64,000 nt of DNA from CBDAPU01 sp965198875 (GTDB lineage Bacteria > Pseudomonadota > Gammaproteobacteria > Eutrophobiales > Eutrophobiaceae): assembly GCA_965198875.1 (NCBI GenBank), contig CBDAPU010000001.1, positions 372,001 to 436,000 on the forward strand, in the 5' to 3' direction. The position numbers and the translations under genes were made by a program. Under the pieces are notes generated by a model. The model had not been told where the DNA came from and did no database searches. It saw nothing but the letters and a program-made list of their open reading frames with translations. Below, one piece after another: positions 52,412 through 63,500 of this stretch. Position 1 is the first letter of the stretch. Each line of letters begins with the position of its first letter.

Positions 52412-54349
52412 CTATTTATTCGCCCGATTCTCAATTAAATCATCCACAACACCGGGGTCGGCCAGGGTGCTGGTATCGCCTAAATTATCCAGCTCATTGG
52501 CCGCCACCTTGCGTAGGATGCGCCGCATGATCTTCCCTGAGCGTGTCTTGGGTAATCCCGGCGCCCATTGAATCCGGTCCGGACTGGCTATGGGGCCAAT
52601 TTCACTACGCACATGTTGTATCAACTCCGCATGCAGATCAGCGGAGGGTGCAGTACCGCTCATCAAGGTAACGTAGGCATAGATCCCCTGGCCTTTAATA
52701 TCGTGAGGGAAACCCACCACCGCCGCTTCCGCCACGGCATCATGTAACACCAGGGCGCTTTCCACCTCCGCCGTGCCCATACGATGCCCGGAGACATTGA
52801 TAACATCATCGATGCGACCGGTTATCCAGTAGTATCCGTCTTCATCTCGGCGGGCGCCGTCACCGGAGAAATAACGACCGGGAAACATCTTAAAATAGGT
52901 ATCGATAAAACGTTGATGATCGCCATAGACGGTACGCATTTGTCCCGGCCATGATCGATTAAGGCATAAGGCACCTTCCGCCGCCCCCGCTAACTCGTTG
53001 CCTTTCTCATCAAGCAGGCAGGGTTCAACACCAAAATAAGGCCGAGTGGCCGAACCCGGTTTCAGTTCAGTGGCGCCAGGTAGCGGGGCGATCAAAATGC
53101 CGCCTGTTTCAGTCTGCCACCAGGTATCCATGACCGGGCAACGACCATCACCGACCACATGGTAATACCACTCCCAGGCCTCCGGATTGATGGGCTCACC
53201 CACACTGCCGAGTATACGCAAACTGCTACGACTGTGCTTTTTAACAAAGTCATCACCCAATCCCATCAAGGCGCGGATGGCGGTCGGGGCGGTGTAGAAA
53301 ATACTCACCCGGTGTTTATCCACCACCTGCCAGAACCTGCCCGCATCGGGGTAGGTGGGAACGCCCTCAAACATCAAGGTTGTGGCGCCATTGCACAGCG
53401 GGCCGTAGACGATATAGGAATGACCCGTCACCCAGCCGACGTCCGCCGTACACCAGTAAATCTCGCCATCGCGATAATCGAAAATATGTTTATGGGTCAT
53501 CGCCGTGTAGAGCAGATAACCGCCCGTGGTATGCAGCACGCCTTTGGGTTTACCGGTTGAGCCGGATGTATAGAGGATGAATAACGGCTCCTCCGCATCC
53601 ATTTCCTCAGGGGGGCAATCCGGTTTCGCATCTTCCATGGCCTCGTGATACCAGATATCCCGTTCCTCATGCCAGTTGACGTCGGCGCCTGAGCGCTTGA
53701 CGACAATAACCGTATGGACATTCGGACACTGCTCCAGGGCCTTGTCGGCATTCGCTTTTAATGGCGTGTGCCTGCCACCTCGTATCGTCTCATCTGCGGT
53801 AATGACCACCTGGCAATCGGCGTCCAGTATGCGATCTTTCAGCGCCCAGGGCGAGAAGCCGCCAAATACCACCGAATGCACCGCACCGATGCGTGTACAG
53901 GCCAACATGGCCACGGCGGCCTCGGGGATCATGGGCATGTAGATGGACACACGATCCCCCCTTTGCACACCGCTTGACTTTAGCACATTGGCGAAGCGGC
54001 ACACTTGCTCATGTAGTTGCCGGTAGGTGATCTGCTTCTCGACCCCGGGGTCGTCACCTTCCCAGATAATGGCGATATCCTCGGCACGGCTCTGTAGATG
54101 CCTGTCCAGGCAATTATAAGAGACATTCAGCTTCGCACCGACAAACCACTTGATATCCACCGTGTCGTAATCCCACGCCTGCACCTTGTCCCACTTTTTG
54201 AACCAGCTCACATATTGCTCGGCCTGCTCACCCCAGAAATTATCGGGATCATGGATTGATCGGGCATACATATCCCGGTACTGCTGATCAGAGATATGGG
54301 CGTGTTTGGCCATGGATTGGGGTATGGGATAGGTTTTGACCTCAGACAT
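52412..54349 (-). CDS. acs: Acetyl-CoA synthetase
   Basis: A 645-residue AMP-forming enzyme. ATP site ILYTSGSTGKPKGVLHTTGG near residues 256-275, WWQTETGG near 412-420, and the C-terminal hinge and acetylatable lysine in TRSGKIMRRIL (about 604-614) are intact. It activates acetate to acetyl-CoA, which fits the downstream PHA synthase and the malate synthase elsewhere in the window. It follows ispG by 36 nt. Confidence 0.96.
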   Translation of the reverse strand: MSEVKTYPIPQSMAKHAHISDQQYRDMYARSIHDPDNFWGEQAEQYVSWFKKWDKVQAWDYDTVDIKWFVGAKLNVSYNCLDRHLQSRAEDIAIIWEGDDPGVEKQITYRQLHEQVCRFANVLKSSGVQRGDRVSIYMPMIPEAAVAMLACTRIGAVHSVVFGGFSPWALKDRILDADCQVVITADETIRGGRHTPLKANADKALEQCPNVHTVIVVKRSGADVNWHEERDIWYHEAMEDAKPDCPPEEMDAEEPLFILYTSGSTGKPKGVLHTTGGYLLYTAMTHKHIFDYRDGEIYWCTADVGWVTGHSYIVYGPLCNGATTLMFEGVPTYPDAGRFWQVVDKHRVSIFYTAPTAIRALMGLGDDFVKKHSRSSLRILGSVGEPINPEAWEWYYHVVGDGRCPVMDTWWQTETGGILIAPLPGATELKPGSATRPYFGVEPCLLDEKGNELAGAAEGALCLNRSWPGQMRTVYGDHQRFIDTYFKMFPGRYFSGDGARRDEDGYYWITGRIDDVINVSGHRMGTAEVESALVLHDAVAEAAVVGFPHDIKGQGIYAYVTLMSGTAPSADLHAELIQHVRSEIGPIASPDRIQWAPGLPKTRSGKIMRRILRKVAANELDNLGDTSTLADPGVVDDLIENRANK

Positions 54350-54385
54350 TGGCGCTCACCTCTTTTGCGATGTTGTTATCGGTAT

Positions 54386-55651
54386 TTACTGAGTTTTAGG
54401 CCCGGCGTGTTGTTGGCCGCTCGATTTGCCATAACGATTTTCAATGTAATCATCGATGATCGCCTGGAACTCGGCGGCAATATTATCGCCACGCAATGTC
54501 ATGGCCTTTTTACCATCAATGAATACCGGCGCCGATGGCGCCTCGCCCGTGCCCGGCAGGCTGATCCCGATATCGGCCTGTTTGCTCTCTCCAGGGCCGT
54601 TGACCACACAACCCATGACGGCCAGGTTTAATGTCTCTACCCCGGCATACTTCTCCCGCCAGAGTGGCATCTGAGCTCTGATGTAGCCCTGAATGGTATC
54701 GGCGAGCTCCTGAAATACGGTGCTGGTGGTGCGACCACAACCCGGACAGGCGCTCACCAGCGGGGTGAAAGAGCGCAAACCCATAGTTTGCAGGATCTCC
54801 TGGGCGATAATGACCTCATTCGCCCGATCACCTCCGGGCTCCGGGGTCAGGGAAATACGAATCGTATCACCAATGCCCTCCTGCAACAAAACCCCCAGCG
54901 CCGCCGTGGATGCAACAATGCCCTTAGAGCCCATACCCGCCTCGGTTAACCCCAGATGCAAGGCGTAATCACAGCGCCTTGCCAAATCTCGGTAAACGGC
55001 AATCAGTTTTTGTACGCCACTGACTTTGCAGGAGAGAATAATTTTATCCCTTGACAAACCGATCCGCTCTGCTTTTTCCGCACTGCTGATGGCGGAGATG
55101 ATCAAGGCCTCCTGCATCACCTGATCGGCATCCAGGGGCGCAGCGCGGCGCGCATTGTCATCCATGAGCGCGGTGGCGAGCGCCTGATCCAGACTGCCCC
55201 AATTCACACCAATACGGACAGGCTTATCATATTCGATGGCCTTCTCTATCATGGTGGCGAACTGGCTGTCGCGCTTTCGGCCAAAACCGACGTTGCCCGG
55301 GTTGATCCGGTATTTAGCCAGGGCCTTGGCACAGTCCGGGTATTCAGTTAATAGCTGATGGCCGTTATAATGGAAATCACCGATTAACGGGATACGACAG
55401 CCCTGGGCGTCAAGCCGCTCACGTATGGACGTAACTTGCCCTGCCGCAGCCTCATTATTAACGGTGATACGTACCAATTCCGAACCGGCGGCCGCTAGTT
55501 GCAGCACCTGCCTGACGGTGGCGTCGGCGTCAGCGGTGTCTGTGTTGGTCATGGATTGCACGACAATCGGGGCGCCGCCGCCGACTGTTACCGGGCCGAT
55601 ATTAACCGCTATGGCCTGACGTCTTTCCAGGGGGGCGTTTTGCTCTGTCAT
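54386..55651 (-). CDS. ispG: 4-hydroxy-3-methylbut-2-enyl diphosphate synthase IspG
   Basis: A 421-residue [4Fe-4S] enzyme of the MEP pathway (flavodoxin or ferredoxin dependent). Cluster ligands Cys302 and Cys305 (ACPGCGRTT) and Cys348 (MGCVVNGPGES) and the nearby Glu355 are present. N-terminal VQSMTNTDTADADATVRQV is diagnostic. The protein is longer than E. coli IspG (372), mostly in the region before the cluster domain, as in many non-enteric proteobacteria. It supplies isoprenoid precursors for the hopanoid genes nearby, although it is transcribed away from them. Confidence 0.95.
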   Translation of the reverse strand: MTEQNAPLERRQAIAVNIGPVTVGGGAPIVVQSMTNTDTADADATVRQVLQLAAAGSELVRITVNNEAAAGQVTSIRERLDAQGCRIPLIGDFHYNGHQLLTEYPDCAKALAKYRINPGNVGFGRKRDSQFATMIEKAIEYDKPVRIGVNWGSLDQALATALMDDNARRAAPLDADQVMQEALIISAISSAEKAERIGLSRDKIILSCKVSGVQKLIAVYRDLARRCDYALHLGLTEAGMGSKGIVASTAALGVLLQEGIGDTIRISLTPEPGGDRANEVIIAQEILQTMGLRSFTPLVSACPGCGRTTSTVFQELADTIQGYIRAQMPLWREKYAGVETLNLAVMGCVVNGPGESKQADIGISLPGTGEAPSAPVFIDGKKAMTLRGDNIAAEFQAIIDDYIENRYGKSSGQQHAGPKTQ

Positions 55652-55884
55652 ACTGCCGGGGAGGCTCTCTTAACTATAGGCGAGTTTTAGTCTAGCGAGA
55701 AGGTAGCCGAAGTCAAGCCTGCTACCCGGCTCTGGACAGTCTTTATCACCCGGCTATGATGGTTACGTAAACAATACGGATCTTAACATAACCCACTGCA
55801 CATCTGAAGAGATGCTATTGGCGCCCGGCCTTTATGAAACCATCATGACAAGGAAAATGATGGCTGGTGTGCGATACTGATCTC

Positions 55885-56403
55885 ATGAATAATAAGAAAA
55901 ACCACTACTCCAAAGCCGATCTGCTGGCATGTGGTCGCGGGGAATTATTTGGAGAGGGTAACGCCCAGTTACCCCTGCCTGATATGCTGATGGTGGATCG
56001 GATAGCCGAGATACGTGAGCAGGGCGGCTCAAGGGGAAAGGGATATATCCTGGCCGAGCTCGATATCAACCCGGATTTGTGGTTTTTTGCCTGTCACTTC
56101 CAGGGAGATCCAGTCATGCCCGGCTGTCTGGGTGTTGACGCCATGTGGCAATTAGTGGGCTTTTACCTGGGCTGGTTGGGCGCCCCGGGACGGGGTCGGG
56201 CGTTGGGCTCGGGCGAGATAAGGTTTACCGATCAGGTCACGCCGGATTGCAAATTGGTAGAATATGTTATCGATATAAAAAGGATCATATCGCGCAAATT
56301 GGTTGTGGGGGTCGCCGATGGACAGATGCGTGTTGATGGCAAAACGATCTACACAGCGAAGGATCTGCGGGTAGGGCTATTTAAGGCGGACGAGACTTTT
56401 TAA
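55885..56403 (+). CDS. fabA: 3-hydroxydecanoyl-ACP dehydratase/isomerase FabA
   Basis: A 172-residue hot-dog enzyme that dehydrates and isomerises the C10 intermediate, the entry to unsaturated fatty acids. His71 in CHFQGDPVMPG and Asp85 in GVDAMWQL are the catalytic pair. Start ATG 55885 gives the normal length and is preferred to GTG 55867. It precedes fabB by 4 nt. Confidence 0.96.
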   Translation: MNNKKNHYSKADLLACGRGELFGEGNAQLPLPDMLMVDRIAEIREQGGSRGKGYILAELDINPDLWFFACHFQGDPVMPGCLGVDAMWQLVGFYLGWLGAPGRGRALGSGEIRFTDQVTPDCKLVEYVIDIKRIISRKLVVGVADGQMRVDGKTIYTAKDLRVGLFKADETF

Positions 56404-56407
56404 GATC

Positions 56408-57634
56408 ATGCAACAGTTAAAACGGGTTGTGGTAACCGGACTGGGGATTAAATCCAGTATCGGCAATAGCCAGGAAGAGGTTCTCACCTCCCTGAAAGCA
56501 GCCAGGGCAGGCGTTGAGTTCTCGGAGGAATACGCTGATCTGGGTTTTCGCTCCCATGTCTATGCGCCCATCCATCTTGATCTCGATGCACTCATCGATA
56601 GAAAACTAAAACGCTTTATGGGCGATGCCGCCGCATTTAGCTACCTGGCCATGCAAGACGCCATAGCAGATGCGAATTTGCATGCCGATCATATCTCCCA
56701 TCACCGCACCGGGTTAATCGTGGGCACTGGTGGCTCATCCACCGAAAACATGATCGCCGCCACGGATATACTCAGGCAAAGAGGCGCGCGAAAAGTCGGC
56801 CCGACCCTGGTGCCCAGGGTGATGTCCAGTACCGGCAGCGCCTGTTTGGCGGTCGCTTATAAAATCAAGGGTATTAATTACTCCATCAGCTCCGCTTGCG
56901 CCACCAGCGCCCATTGCATCGGCAACGCCTACGAGCTGATCCAATCCGGCAAACAGGACATTATCTTTGCCGGGGGCGCAGATGAGGTGCATTGGTCCGG
57001 CACGTTATTATTCGATGGCATGGGGGCCTTATCATCCCGTTACAACGACACCCCCGGCCTGGCCTCCCGGCCATTTGATGAGCACAGAGATGGTTTTGTG
57101 ATATCCGGCGGCGGCGGGATCATCATATTGGAAGAATATGAACATGCGATAAACAGAGGCGCCGACATCTATGCGGAAGTGACGGGCTATGGCGCCACCT
57201 CAGATGGTTACGACATGGTCAAGCCCTCCGGCGAAGGCGCCGTTCGTTGCATGAACATGGCCATGTCAACGGCAAATACGCCGATCGACTACATCAACGC
57301 CCATGCCACCAGTACCCCGGCGGGAGACATGGGAGAGCTTGAGGCCATTAAAACGGTCTTCAACGGCGAGGTGCCCAAAATCAGCTCGACCAAATCCCTC
57401 TCCGGTCATGGGCTTGGGGCGGCCGGCGCCAATGAGGCGATCTTCACGTTGTTAATGTTAAAAAACGATTTCGTTTGCAAATCCGCAAACATAGACACAT
57501 TAGATGAAAAAGCCCATGGTCTGCCCATAGTCCTTGAACGACAGGATAACGCCGGTTTAACCACGGTCATGTCGAACAGCTTTGGCTTTGGCGGTACGAA
57601 CGCCACATTGATTTTCACAAAAGTAACGCAATAA
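56408..57634 (+). CDS. fabB: 3-oxoacyl-ACP synthase I FabB
   Basis: A 408-residue condensing enzyme that elongates the cis-3-decenoyl product of FabA. The active-site Cys164 (SSACATSAHC) and two histidines in NAHATSTPAGD (about 299) and GHGLGAAGANE (about 334) are present. VTGLGIKSSIGNSQEEVL is the FabB-type start. Forms an operon with fabA, the anaerobic unsaturated fatty acid pathway of gammaproteobacteria. Confidence 0.96.
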   Translation: MQQLKRVVVTGLGIKSSIGNSQEEVLTSLKAARAGVEFSEEYADLGFRSHVYAPIHLDLDALIDRKLKRFMGDAAAFSYLAMQDAIADANLHADHISHHRTGLIVGTGGSSTENMIAATDILRQRGARKVGPTLVPRVMSSTGSACLAVAYKIKGINYSISSACATSAHCIGNAYELIQSGKQDIIFAGGADEVHWSGTLLFDGMGALSSRYNDTPGLASRPFDEHRDGFVISGGGGIIILEEYEHAINRGADIYAEVTGYGATSDGYDMVKPSGEGAVRCMNMAMSTANTPIDYINAHATSTPAGDMGELEAIKTVFNGEVPKISSTKSLSGHGLGAAGANEAIFTLLMLKNDFVCKSANIDTLDEKAHGLPIVLERQDNAGLTTVMSNSFGFGGTNATLIFTKVTQ

Positions 57635-57793
57635 AAAATCCAGCAGTTCATAATTTAAGATGGCAACAATGCCCTATCAAGGTGCGATCACCCACTTCGC
57701 ATCTCACCATCATATCTGATCAGGATCAGCCCTGTGGGTGGATCGCGCTACCTTTACCCCCGCATTGAGCGCACCCGCCGCCTCAATGGTGGA

Positions 57794-58657
57794 TCATGAT
57801 GTTGTCTTCACCGCCGTCACCAGCCAACCGGCCGACGGCGTGATGATCCCGGCAGGCGTCTGATACTGGCCGAGCGCCTTTTTCATCGCACTGACGCCTG
57901 CAGCTCTCTGTGGATCTGTGGCGTCCAGCAGTTTTGCCGCAGCCGGGCCCATCTCCGATAAAAACGACAGCGCCTCTGACATACTGCCGAGATTGATGCC
58001 ATATTCAACCGGCTCGATTTGAATATCAGAAAAACCCGATTGACTTAAAAGAAAGCGGATCCGCTCCGGGGCGCCCAGAGAAAACGGATTGGGCGCATCG
58101 GGATCGGGCTTGCTATCCGTTGGTTTTTGCGCTTGTATTATCTCTTCAACCGCCCTGGCCGGCTCATACATCCAGGGATTTTTGGCAAGTTCCCGCCAGC
58201 AAATAAACGCCATGATCCCCCCCGTCTTTAAGCACCTGTTAAGACAGGTAAAGGCGTCAACCGGCCTCTCGAAGAACATGACGCCAAAACGCGAGATGAT
58301 GGTATCGTACTGATCAACACCGAGCTCCCCGGAGCCGGCGTCCACGCACTTGAACTCTAAATGCTTAACATCACCAAACCGACTTTGGGCTACTTGTAGT
58401 ATTTGCCGGGAGACATCCACGCCGACTACCTTGCCGCCATCGCCAATCAGTTTGCTCAGCGCATAACTGGTCAGCCCGCCACCACAACCGATATCGAGAA
58501 CAACCCCATCATCCTTGATGTGAATGGATTCAAGCAGCTTGTCATTGTAGGGCTTTAGCGAGCGCTCAAGTTGCTCGATATGCCTAACCCATTGATCGCC
58601 CCCTTCCTCTTGCCAAAACTCAACGCCAAAAGGGATTTTTTCATTTTGATCGCGCAT
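57794..58657 (-). CDS. Class I SAM-dependent methyltransferase
   Basis: A 287-residue Rossmann-fold methyltransferase. The SAM motif I is VLDIGCGGGLTSYAL (about residues 53-67), then VVGVDVSRQIL for the acidic loop and YDTIISRFGVMFFERPV for motif IV. It resembles UbiE-like enzymes acting on small molecules or lipids. Substrate unknown. It stands alone between fabB (convergent) and the barrel protein (divergent). Confidence 0.82.
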   Translation of the reverse strand: MRDQNEKIPFGVEFWQEEGGDQWVRHIEQLERSLKPYNDKLLESIHIKDDGVVLDIGCGGGLTSYALSKLIGDGGKVVGVDVSRQILQVAQSRFGDVKHLEFKCVDAGSGELGVDQYDTIISRFGVMFFERPVDAFTCLNRCLKTGGIMAFICWRELAKNPWMYEPARAVEEIIQAQKPTDSKPDPDAPNPFSLGAPERIRFLLSQSGFSDIQIEPVEYGINLGSMSEALSFLSEMGPAAAKLLDATDPQRAAGVSAMKKALGQYQTPAGIITPSAGWLVTAVKTTS

Positions 58658-59136
58658 GTTTGATATCCTTAGAGTTTAACTTGTCAGTGTCACGCTTAAC
58701 GGCTTCACCAGCGAATAAGCGACGTTGTTATTTTACAGATCCCTCTAGCGAGCCGGGAAGAGCAACACCATGGGAGCATACACACCGCTTACCTTGAGGC
58801 AGAACGATAGCCCATCTCTGCAAGGCAGGCGAGGATGCACATTCAAATAACCACCTAAAAATCAGAATATCACAAACGTCACTTTTTAGGCGCTCTCCAA
58901 CCGCTATGTCCGCCGGTTCAGACCCTGCCTAAAAATAAAACCAGCCGACTACTTCCTGTGTTTGAACACATAACGCAAATTGACGTTATCGGTCGCCACC
59001 GCCTTGCCACCCCGGTACCCGGGCCGGTATCTTGTAGATGCAACAACACAGCAAAGAACATGTGGAAAATACTGTGTATTCTTGCTTGCTTTCAGGCTAT
59101 ATTGATGAACGAATAACACTTATGAGGAGAAGACCA
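58658..59136. other. Divergent intergenic region
   Basis: No firm gene. CCTAAAAA (about 58855) and TTTTTAGG (about 58884) form an 8-bp perfect inverted repeat about 21 nt apart, and a third CCTAAAAAT lies near 58928. On the minus strand a short frame ends GKAVATDNVNLRYVFKHRK at about 58951, possibly the C-terminus of a lost barrel protein. A ribosome site AGGAGA at 59124-59129 serves the next gene. Confidence 0.4.
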
Positions 59137-59991
59137 ATGAGAGTTAAAATGATAGCGAAATTGACAGGCGTGGTTGTATGGCTTTTTTCGATCAATCTTT
59201 TGCAGGCGATTGAGGTAGACCCCGGGGATTATACGGCCTTGCCCAAGGGCACGAATATAGCCCTGATGTATGTGGGTTATGGAGCCGACGCCGGGACCAG
59301 TGGCGTTGATTATGACGCTAACATCAACCTCGCCCGTTATGTGCACTATAACAAATTGCTTGGTATGACCGTTGATCCCCAGTTCATCATCCCCTTTGGT
59401 CATGTCAGCCTGGATGTGGGCACGGCCTCGGTCATCGATACAACCAGTGTCGGCGACCCGATTCTCGCCATGACCCTCTGGCTACATGAAACGGAAACGA
59501 CGCAATTCGGCTTTACCCCTTTCATATCAGTCCCCATCGGCGATTATGATGGCGATAGGGGCCTGGATAATTTTGGCGGCAACCGTTTCGCAACGACATT
59601 GCAACTGGGTGTTTGGCACAAGCCCACGGACAAGCTCTTATTGGAGATGATCGGTGATGTGACCGTATTCTCTGATAATACGAGCTTTGGCCCCAATGAC
59701 GCCACCCGTGAGCAGGATGAAAGCTATCAGTTACAATTAACGGCAACTTATGGGGTGACCGATAAACTCAGATTAGGCGTTAAAGGCTCTTACATCAGCA
59801 ACGGTGAAACCCGCATTGATAATATTGGGCAGAACGATGAGAGCGAAGTGTGGAGGGGCTATTTATACGGGCAATACTTTATTCGCCCCAATGTGCAGAT
59901 CCAGGTCAAGTATTATGAGGACCTTAAATCCGATGCGTTTGTCGTGGATAATCTCCGGGAGTTTCAGATCAGATTGCTTTACGCTTTTTAG
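59137..59991 (+). CDS. Putative outer-membrane beta-barrel transporter (PF13557-like)
   Basis: A 284-residue exported protein. The N-terminus MRVKMIAKLTGVVVWLFSIN and LLQA is a signal peptide with likely cleavage at LQA-IE. The mature part has alternating beta strands, ends in a phenylalanine (LLYAF) as barrel proteins do, and contains GFTPFISVPIGDYDGDRGLD typical of the family annotated as phenol-degradation MetA-pathway transporters. ATG 59137 is chosen for its AGGAGA site over 59038. The solute is unknown. Confidence 0.78.
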   Translation: MRVKMIAKLTGVVVWLFSINLLQAIEVDPGDYTALPKGTNIALMYVGYGADAGTSGVDYDANINLARYVHYNKLLGMTVDPQFIIPFGHVSLDVGTASVIDTTSVGDPILAMTLWLHETETTQFGFTPFISVPIGDYDGDRGLDNFGGNRFATTLQLGVWHKPTDKLLLEMIGDVTVFSDNTSFGPNDATREQDESYQLQLTATYGVTDKLRLGVKGSYISNGETRIDNIGQNDESEVWRGYLYGQYFIRPNVQIQVKYYEDLKSDAFVVDNLREFQIRLLYAF

Positions 59992-60526
59992 GTGAGATGA
60001 TCATCTTCACGGTCGACTGCTGATCTCCTGACGGAAATGGCGGGCGCCCTGTATTTTGTGCCCGCCCGCCCCTGTCGGTTGGTATCCTTAGCGCTTGAGC
60101 TGATAATGGCGAGAGTTATCTTGCCCCGGTACATGGACTACAGGTCATCGAGTGGCCGATGTTGTGCGATGAGACGGCGCATCTCGCCCCAAAGGCAGCG
60201 CTCATGTTCTCCCAATACCGGGGTCTTGCCGTATCGAGTGACCGATGTTATGCGATGAGACGGCGCATCTCGCCCCAAAGGCAGCGCTCATGCTCTCCCA
60301 ATGCCGGGGTCTTGCCGTTTTGATCCCCCAACCTGCCGGAGGAAAACCGCTCGGTCGGCAGGTTTAATGGGGTGGCGCGAGGTCGCACAAAGGGTAGTCA
60401 TGGGCAGATCCGCTTTGGGAGCGGATGAACTCCGGCAAAAGGGCGGCGCTTATAAAGGCGAGCACATGTATCAAGGCGCCTATCGCCCATCACCCCGACA
60501 AATGGCACAACAGGATTTAAGGCTAT
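59992..60526. other. Gene-free stretch with tandem duplication
   Basis: No gene that I can support. It holds the 86-bp duplication described separately and, near 60320-60440, sequence with several short open frames that show no motifs. It separates the barrel gene from the convergent helicase gene. Confidence 0.5.
60147..60318 (+). repeat. 86-bp tandem duplication, two copies
   Basis: Copies at 60147-60232 and 60233-60318 both begin ATCGAGTG and end GGGTCTTGCCGT. I count four substitutions between them (for example GGCCG/GACCG, TTGTG/TTATG). The period is not a multiple of three and no frame crosses both copies. Confidence 0.92.
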
Positions 60527-63500
60527 CTAACTCACCGCTGGTGTCTTCAACGTCCATTCTCTCCAACCACACAGCAGCGGGAAATAAAGACCCAGCTTAA
60601 CGGGTCTCTCGTCCACTCCCTGCATGAGATGGCCGTATTTCTCCAACTGCCGGGCGTAACGGGTTTGCTCCTCATCCAGGAACACATCCAGGTCCGCACC
60701 CTCATGGCGGCTTGTCTTGTAGTCAATGATCCATCTTATCCCGTCACTGTCTATAAAAGTCCTGTCTATGACGACACTCACCAGCCTGCCCTCATGGAGG
60801 CCGGTGATGGCATATTCATTCTCCTGCTCTTGATGTTCGCCGTCCAGGATCCACCGACCACGCTCATCGCCGGTCATATTGATCAATGCGCTCTCTACCT
60901 GCCTGCCGGCATATGCCAGCTCTTCTCCTGTGACGCCCAGGCGTTTTAACGCACAAATATAATACTGGCGATCGGAGCGAATTTTTATCTCATGGGCGTT
61001 TTTCAACCCCTCAGAGGCTAACCGCTCTATGCAATGATGCACTACCGTGCCGATGTGTTTGATTGTTGCCCCCGCCCACTCAAACTCAATATCGTTGATT
61101 GGAGGGGCCGAACTCACCGTCGGCGCCTTCCATTCAGGGGATAAAACCGGCGCCGGCAAGGACCAGCTATCCGTCAGGCGGCGTATAAGGGGTCTGCCAG
61201 CCCCCTGTTCATGGATCTGCCCGGCCTGGCTCATGTCGGCCTGCTCGGCCGCTTGCCTGTACTCATCCTCAACAACCGGCCAGAGCTGTCTTAATAAGCT
61301 GCTCCCATGGGGCGGCGCCAAACTGACGCCGTCCCCTTTCGCCCTGGTTTTCACCGTGCCGATAAGGTGCAGGTGATTTTTAGCCCTGGTCGCACCCACA
61401 TATAACAAGCGCCCATTTTCAAAGTATTGTTTTTCCTTTTCGATGCCTTTTAGAAACTGATAGATGGGCGCCGCATCTTCACCTGCCTGTTTAATGGGGG
61501 CCAGCAGCAGTTTCTGTGCATCACCCTGTGCCTGCTCCAACCACAACAACAACTGCGCCTCATCAGCAGCCGTGCCCCTCGAGAGACCCGGAATGATAAC
61601 CGTATCAAACTCAAGCCCCTTGGCCTTATGGATAGTCATGATCTGAACATCATCCTCGGCGCCCACTTCAGGGCTTGCGTACAGGGAGAGCACCTGCTCG
61701 ACAAACCGGTCCCTGTCCCGCAGTACCCCGCCCTGCTCGAATTGACTTAACAGCGAAAAAAACAGTGCAGTGTCCTGCAAGCGGGCGGCGTTCTTTACCG
61801 TTGCAGGACCGCCTAGCTGCACCCAGACGGACTTGATGAAATGGCTATGTTCATATCTTCCAAATGCAGCCAGTGCGCTTTGCAATACGCCCCTGATCCT
61901 GCCCAATCGCCTCTGCCCATCCCGGCTTAAAGAGGATAAAAGCGCATCATCTTCTATGCCGGCGCAGATGGCTTTGGCCGGGTGAGCGGCGAGAGTGTGC
62001 AGGTCTTCTAACAGCAATCCACACCACGGCGCCCGTAGCACCGCCAGCCAGGCAATGCGATCAGCCGGATAATTCAGCGCCAGAGTGAGCGCCAATAGAT
62101 CCTGTATTTCAGGCTGGGCGCCAAGCGCTTCAATGTCCACGGCACGAAACCCAATCGCCGCTCTTTTTAATGCGGGAATAATGTCCAATAGGTGATTCCG
62201 GTTACGCACCAGTATGGCAATGCTGGCATTGCTGGCGGATAACCTCGCCTGCTCTACCAGCTTCACCACAAGCCCGGCCTCTTCCGCCTGCCCGGCGTTG
62301 ATCAGCGGATGGACATTGACTGGCTCGCCATCGGGCCCGTCTCTGCCGGCCTGGGCTCGTACATAGGCGACGGCGCCACGGACTAGATCAGGGATCTCGG
62401 GCAACACCTGGCTGAAGGTGTTGTTGACCCAATGCACTATCCCCGGCGCAGAGCGGAAATTCACGGTGATGTTCACCGGCGTCAAGGGGAATTGATCCAG
62501 TCTCTTCTCCCGCCAGACATTTAAGAACAGGGCCACCTGCGCCTCACGAAATCGATAAATAGACTGCATGGGATCACCCACAAGAAACAGGCTGTGTCCA
62601 TCTCCCGGCGACCAGCCGCTGATCAACTTCTGTAATAACACATACTGATTGATAGATATGTCCTGAAACTCATCCACCAGGATGTGCTTGATCTCATATT
62701 CCAGATACAACGCCAGATCAGTGGGCTTGTCCGCTTCCCCCAAAGCCTGGTTCGCCGCCTGCGCCACCCCGCTAAAATCGATTTTGTTTCGCTCTGCAAA
62801 CAGGATCCGTAATTGCGCCTCAGCCAGTAGCAATAACTGGTAGACGGCTTCAATAAACACCCACTCATTATCGGTATAGTGAACAGGTGGCAGCGCTTTC
62901 ACTTCCCTGAGGTTCTTAATCAGCCGTCCGTGGGCAGCCAGGCTTGACGTCAAACCGGCAAACCGTCTCTTCATTGATCTGCATCGCTCTGCCTGTATTT
63001 TATCGGAGGAAGGCGGCGGGAAACCCAGGTTGACGTCGGCGCACTTGCGTATCGAGCCACCATCGGTCAGGCAAAAAGCGGCAATGCCCCGCCACTTCTT
63101 CAGGTCTGTCGCCTTTGCTGATGGTAATGCCTGCATCTCATGACAGACGCTAACAGGTGAGGACGGGTTATTATCAAGGAGGTTTGCCGCCGCATAATTT
63201 ATCAGCGCCAGTAATTCTCCCGCCAAATCTTCAGGAAAAGACATCGCAAGCTCTGATAAAACAGACTCAACCACGCCCATCAATGCAGATTCAAACCTGT
63301 CTCTTTGAAGCGCATCTTTTTGCTGCCCCCTGGCGATATATCTTAACCATTGCTCCCGTCTGGCCAGCATGGCGATCAGCATATCTCTCACTCTCGGCAG
63401 ATCATTATCCAGGTGGGTTAATAATGTCTCAATGGCCGTTGACCATACACGCCCCGTCTCCAGCTCCGCCAGGGCGTTAAGTGCGGCCTGATGATAATAC

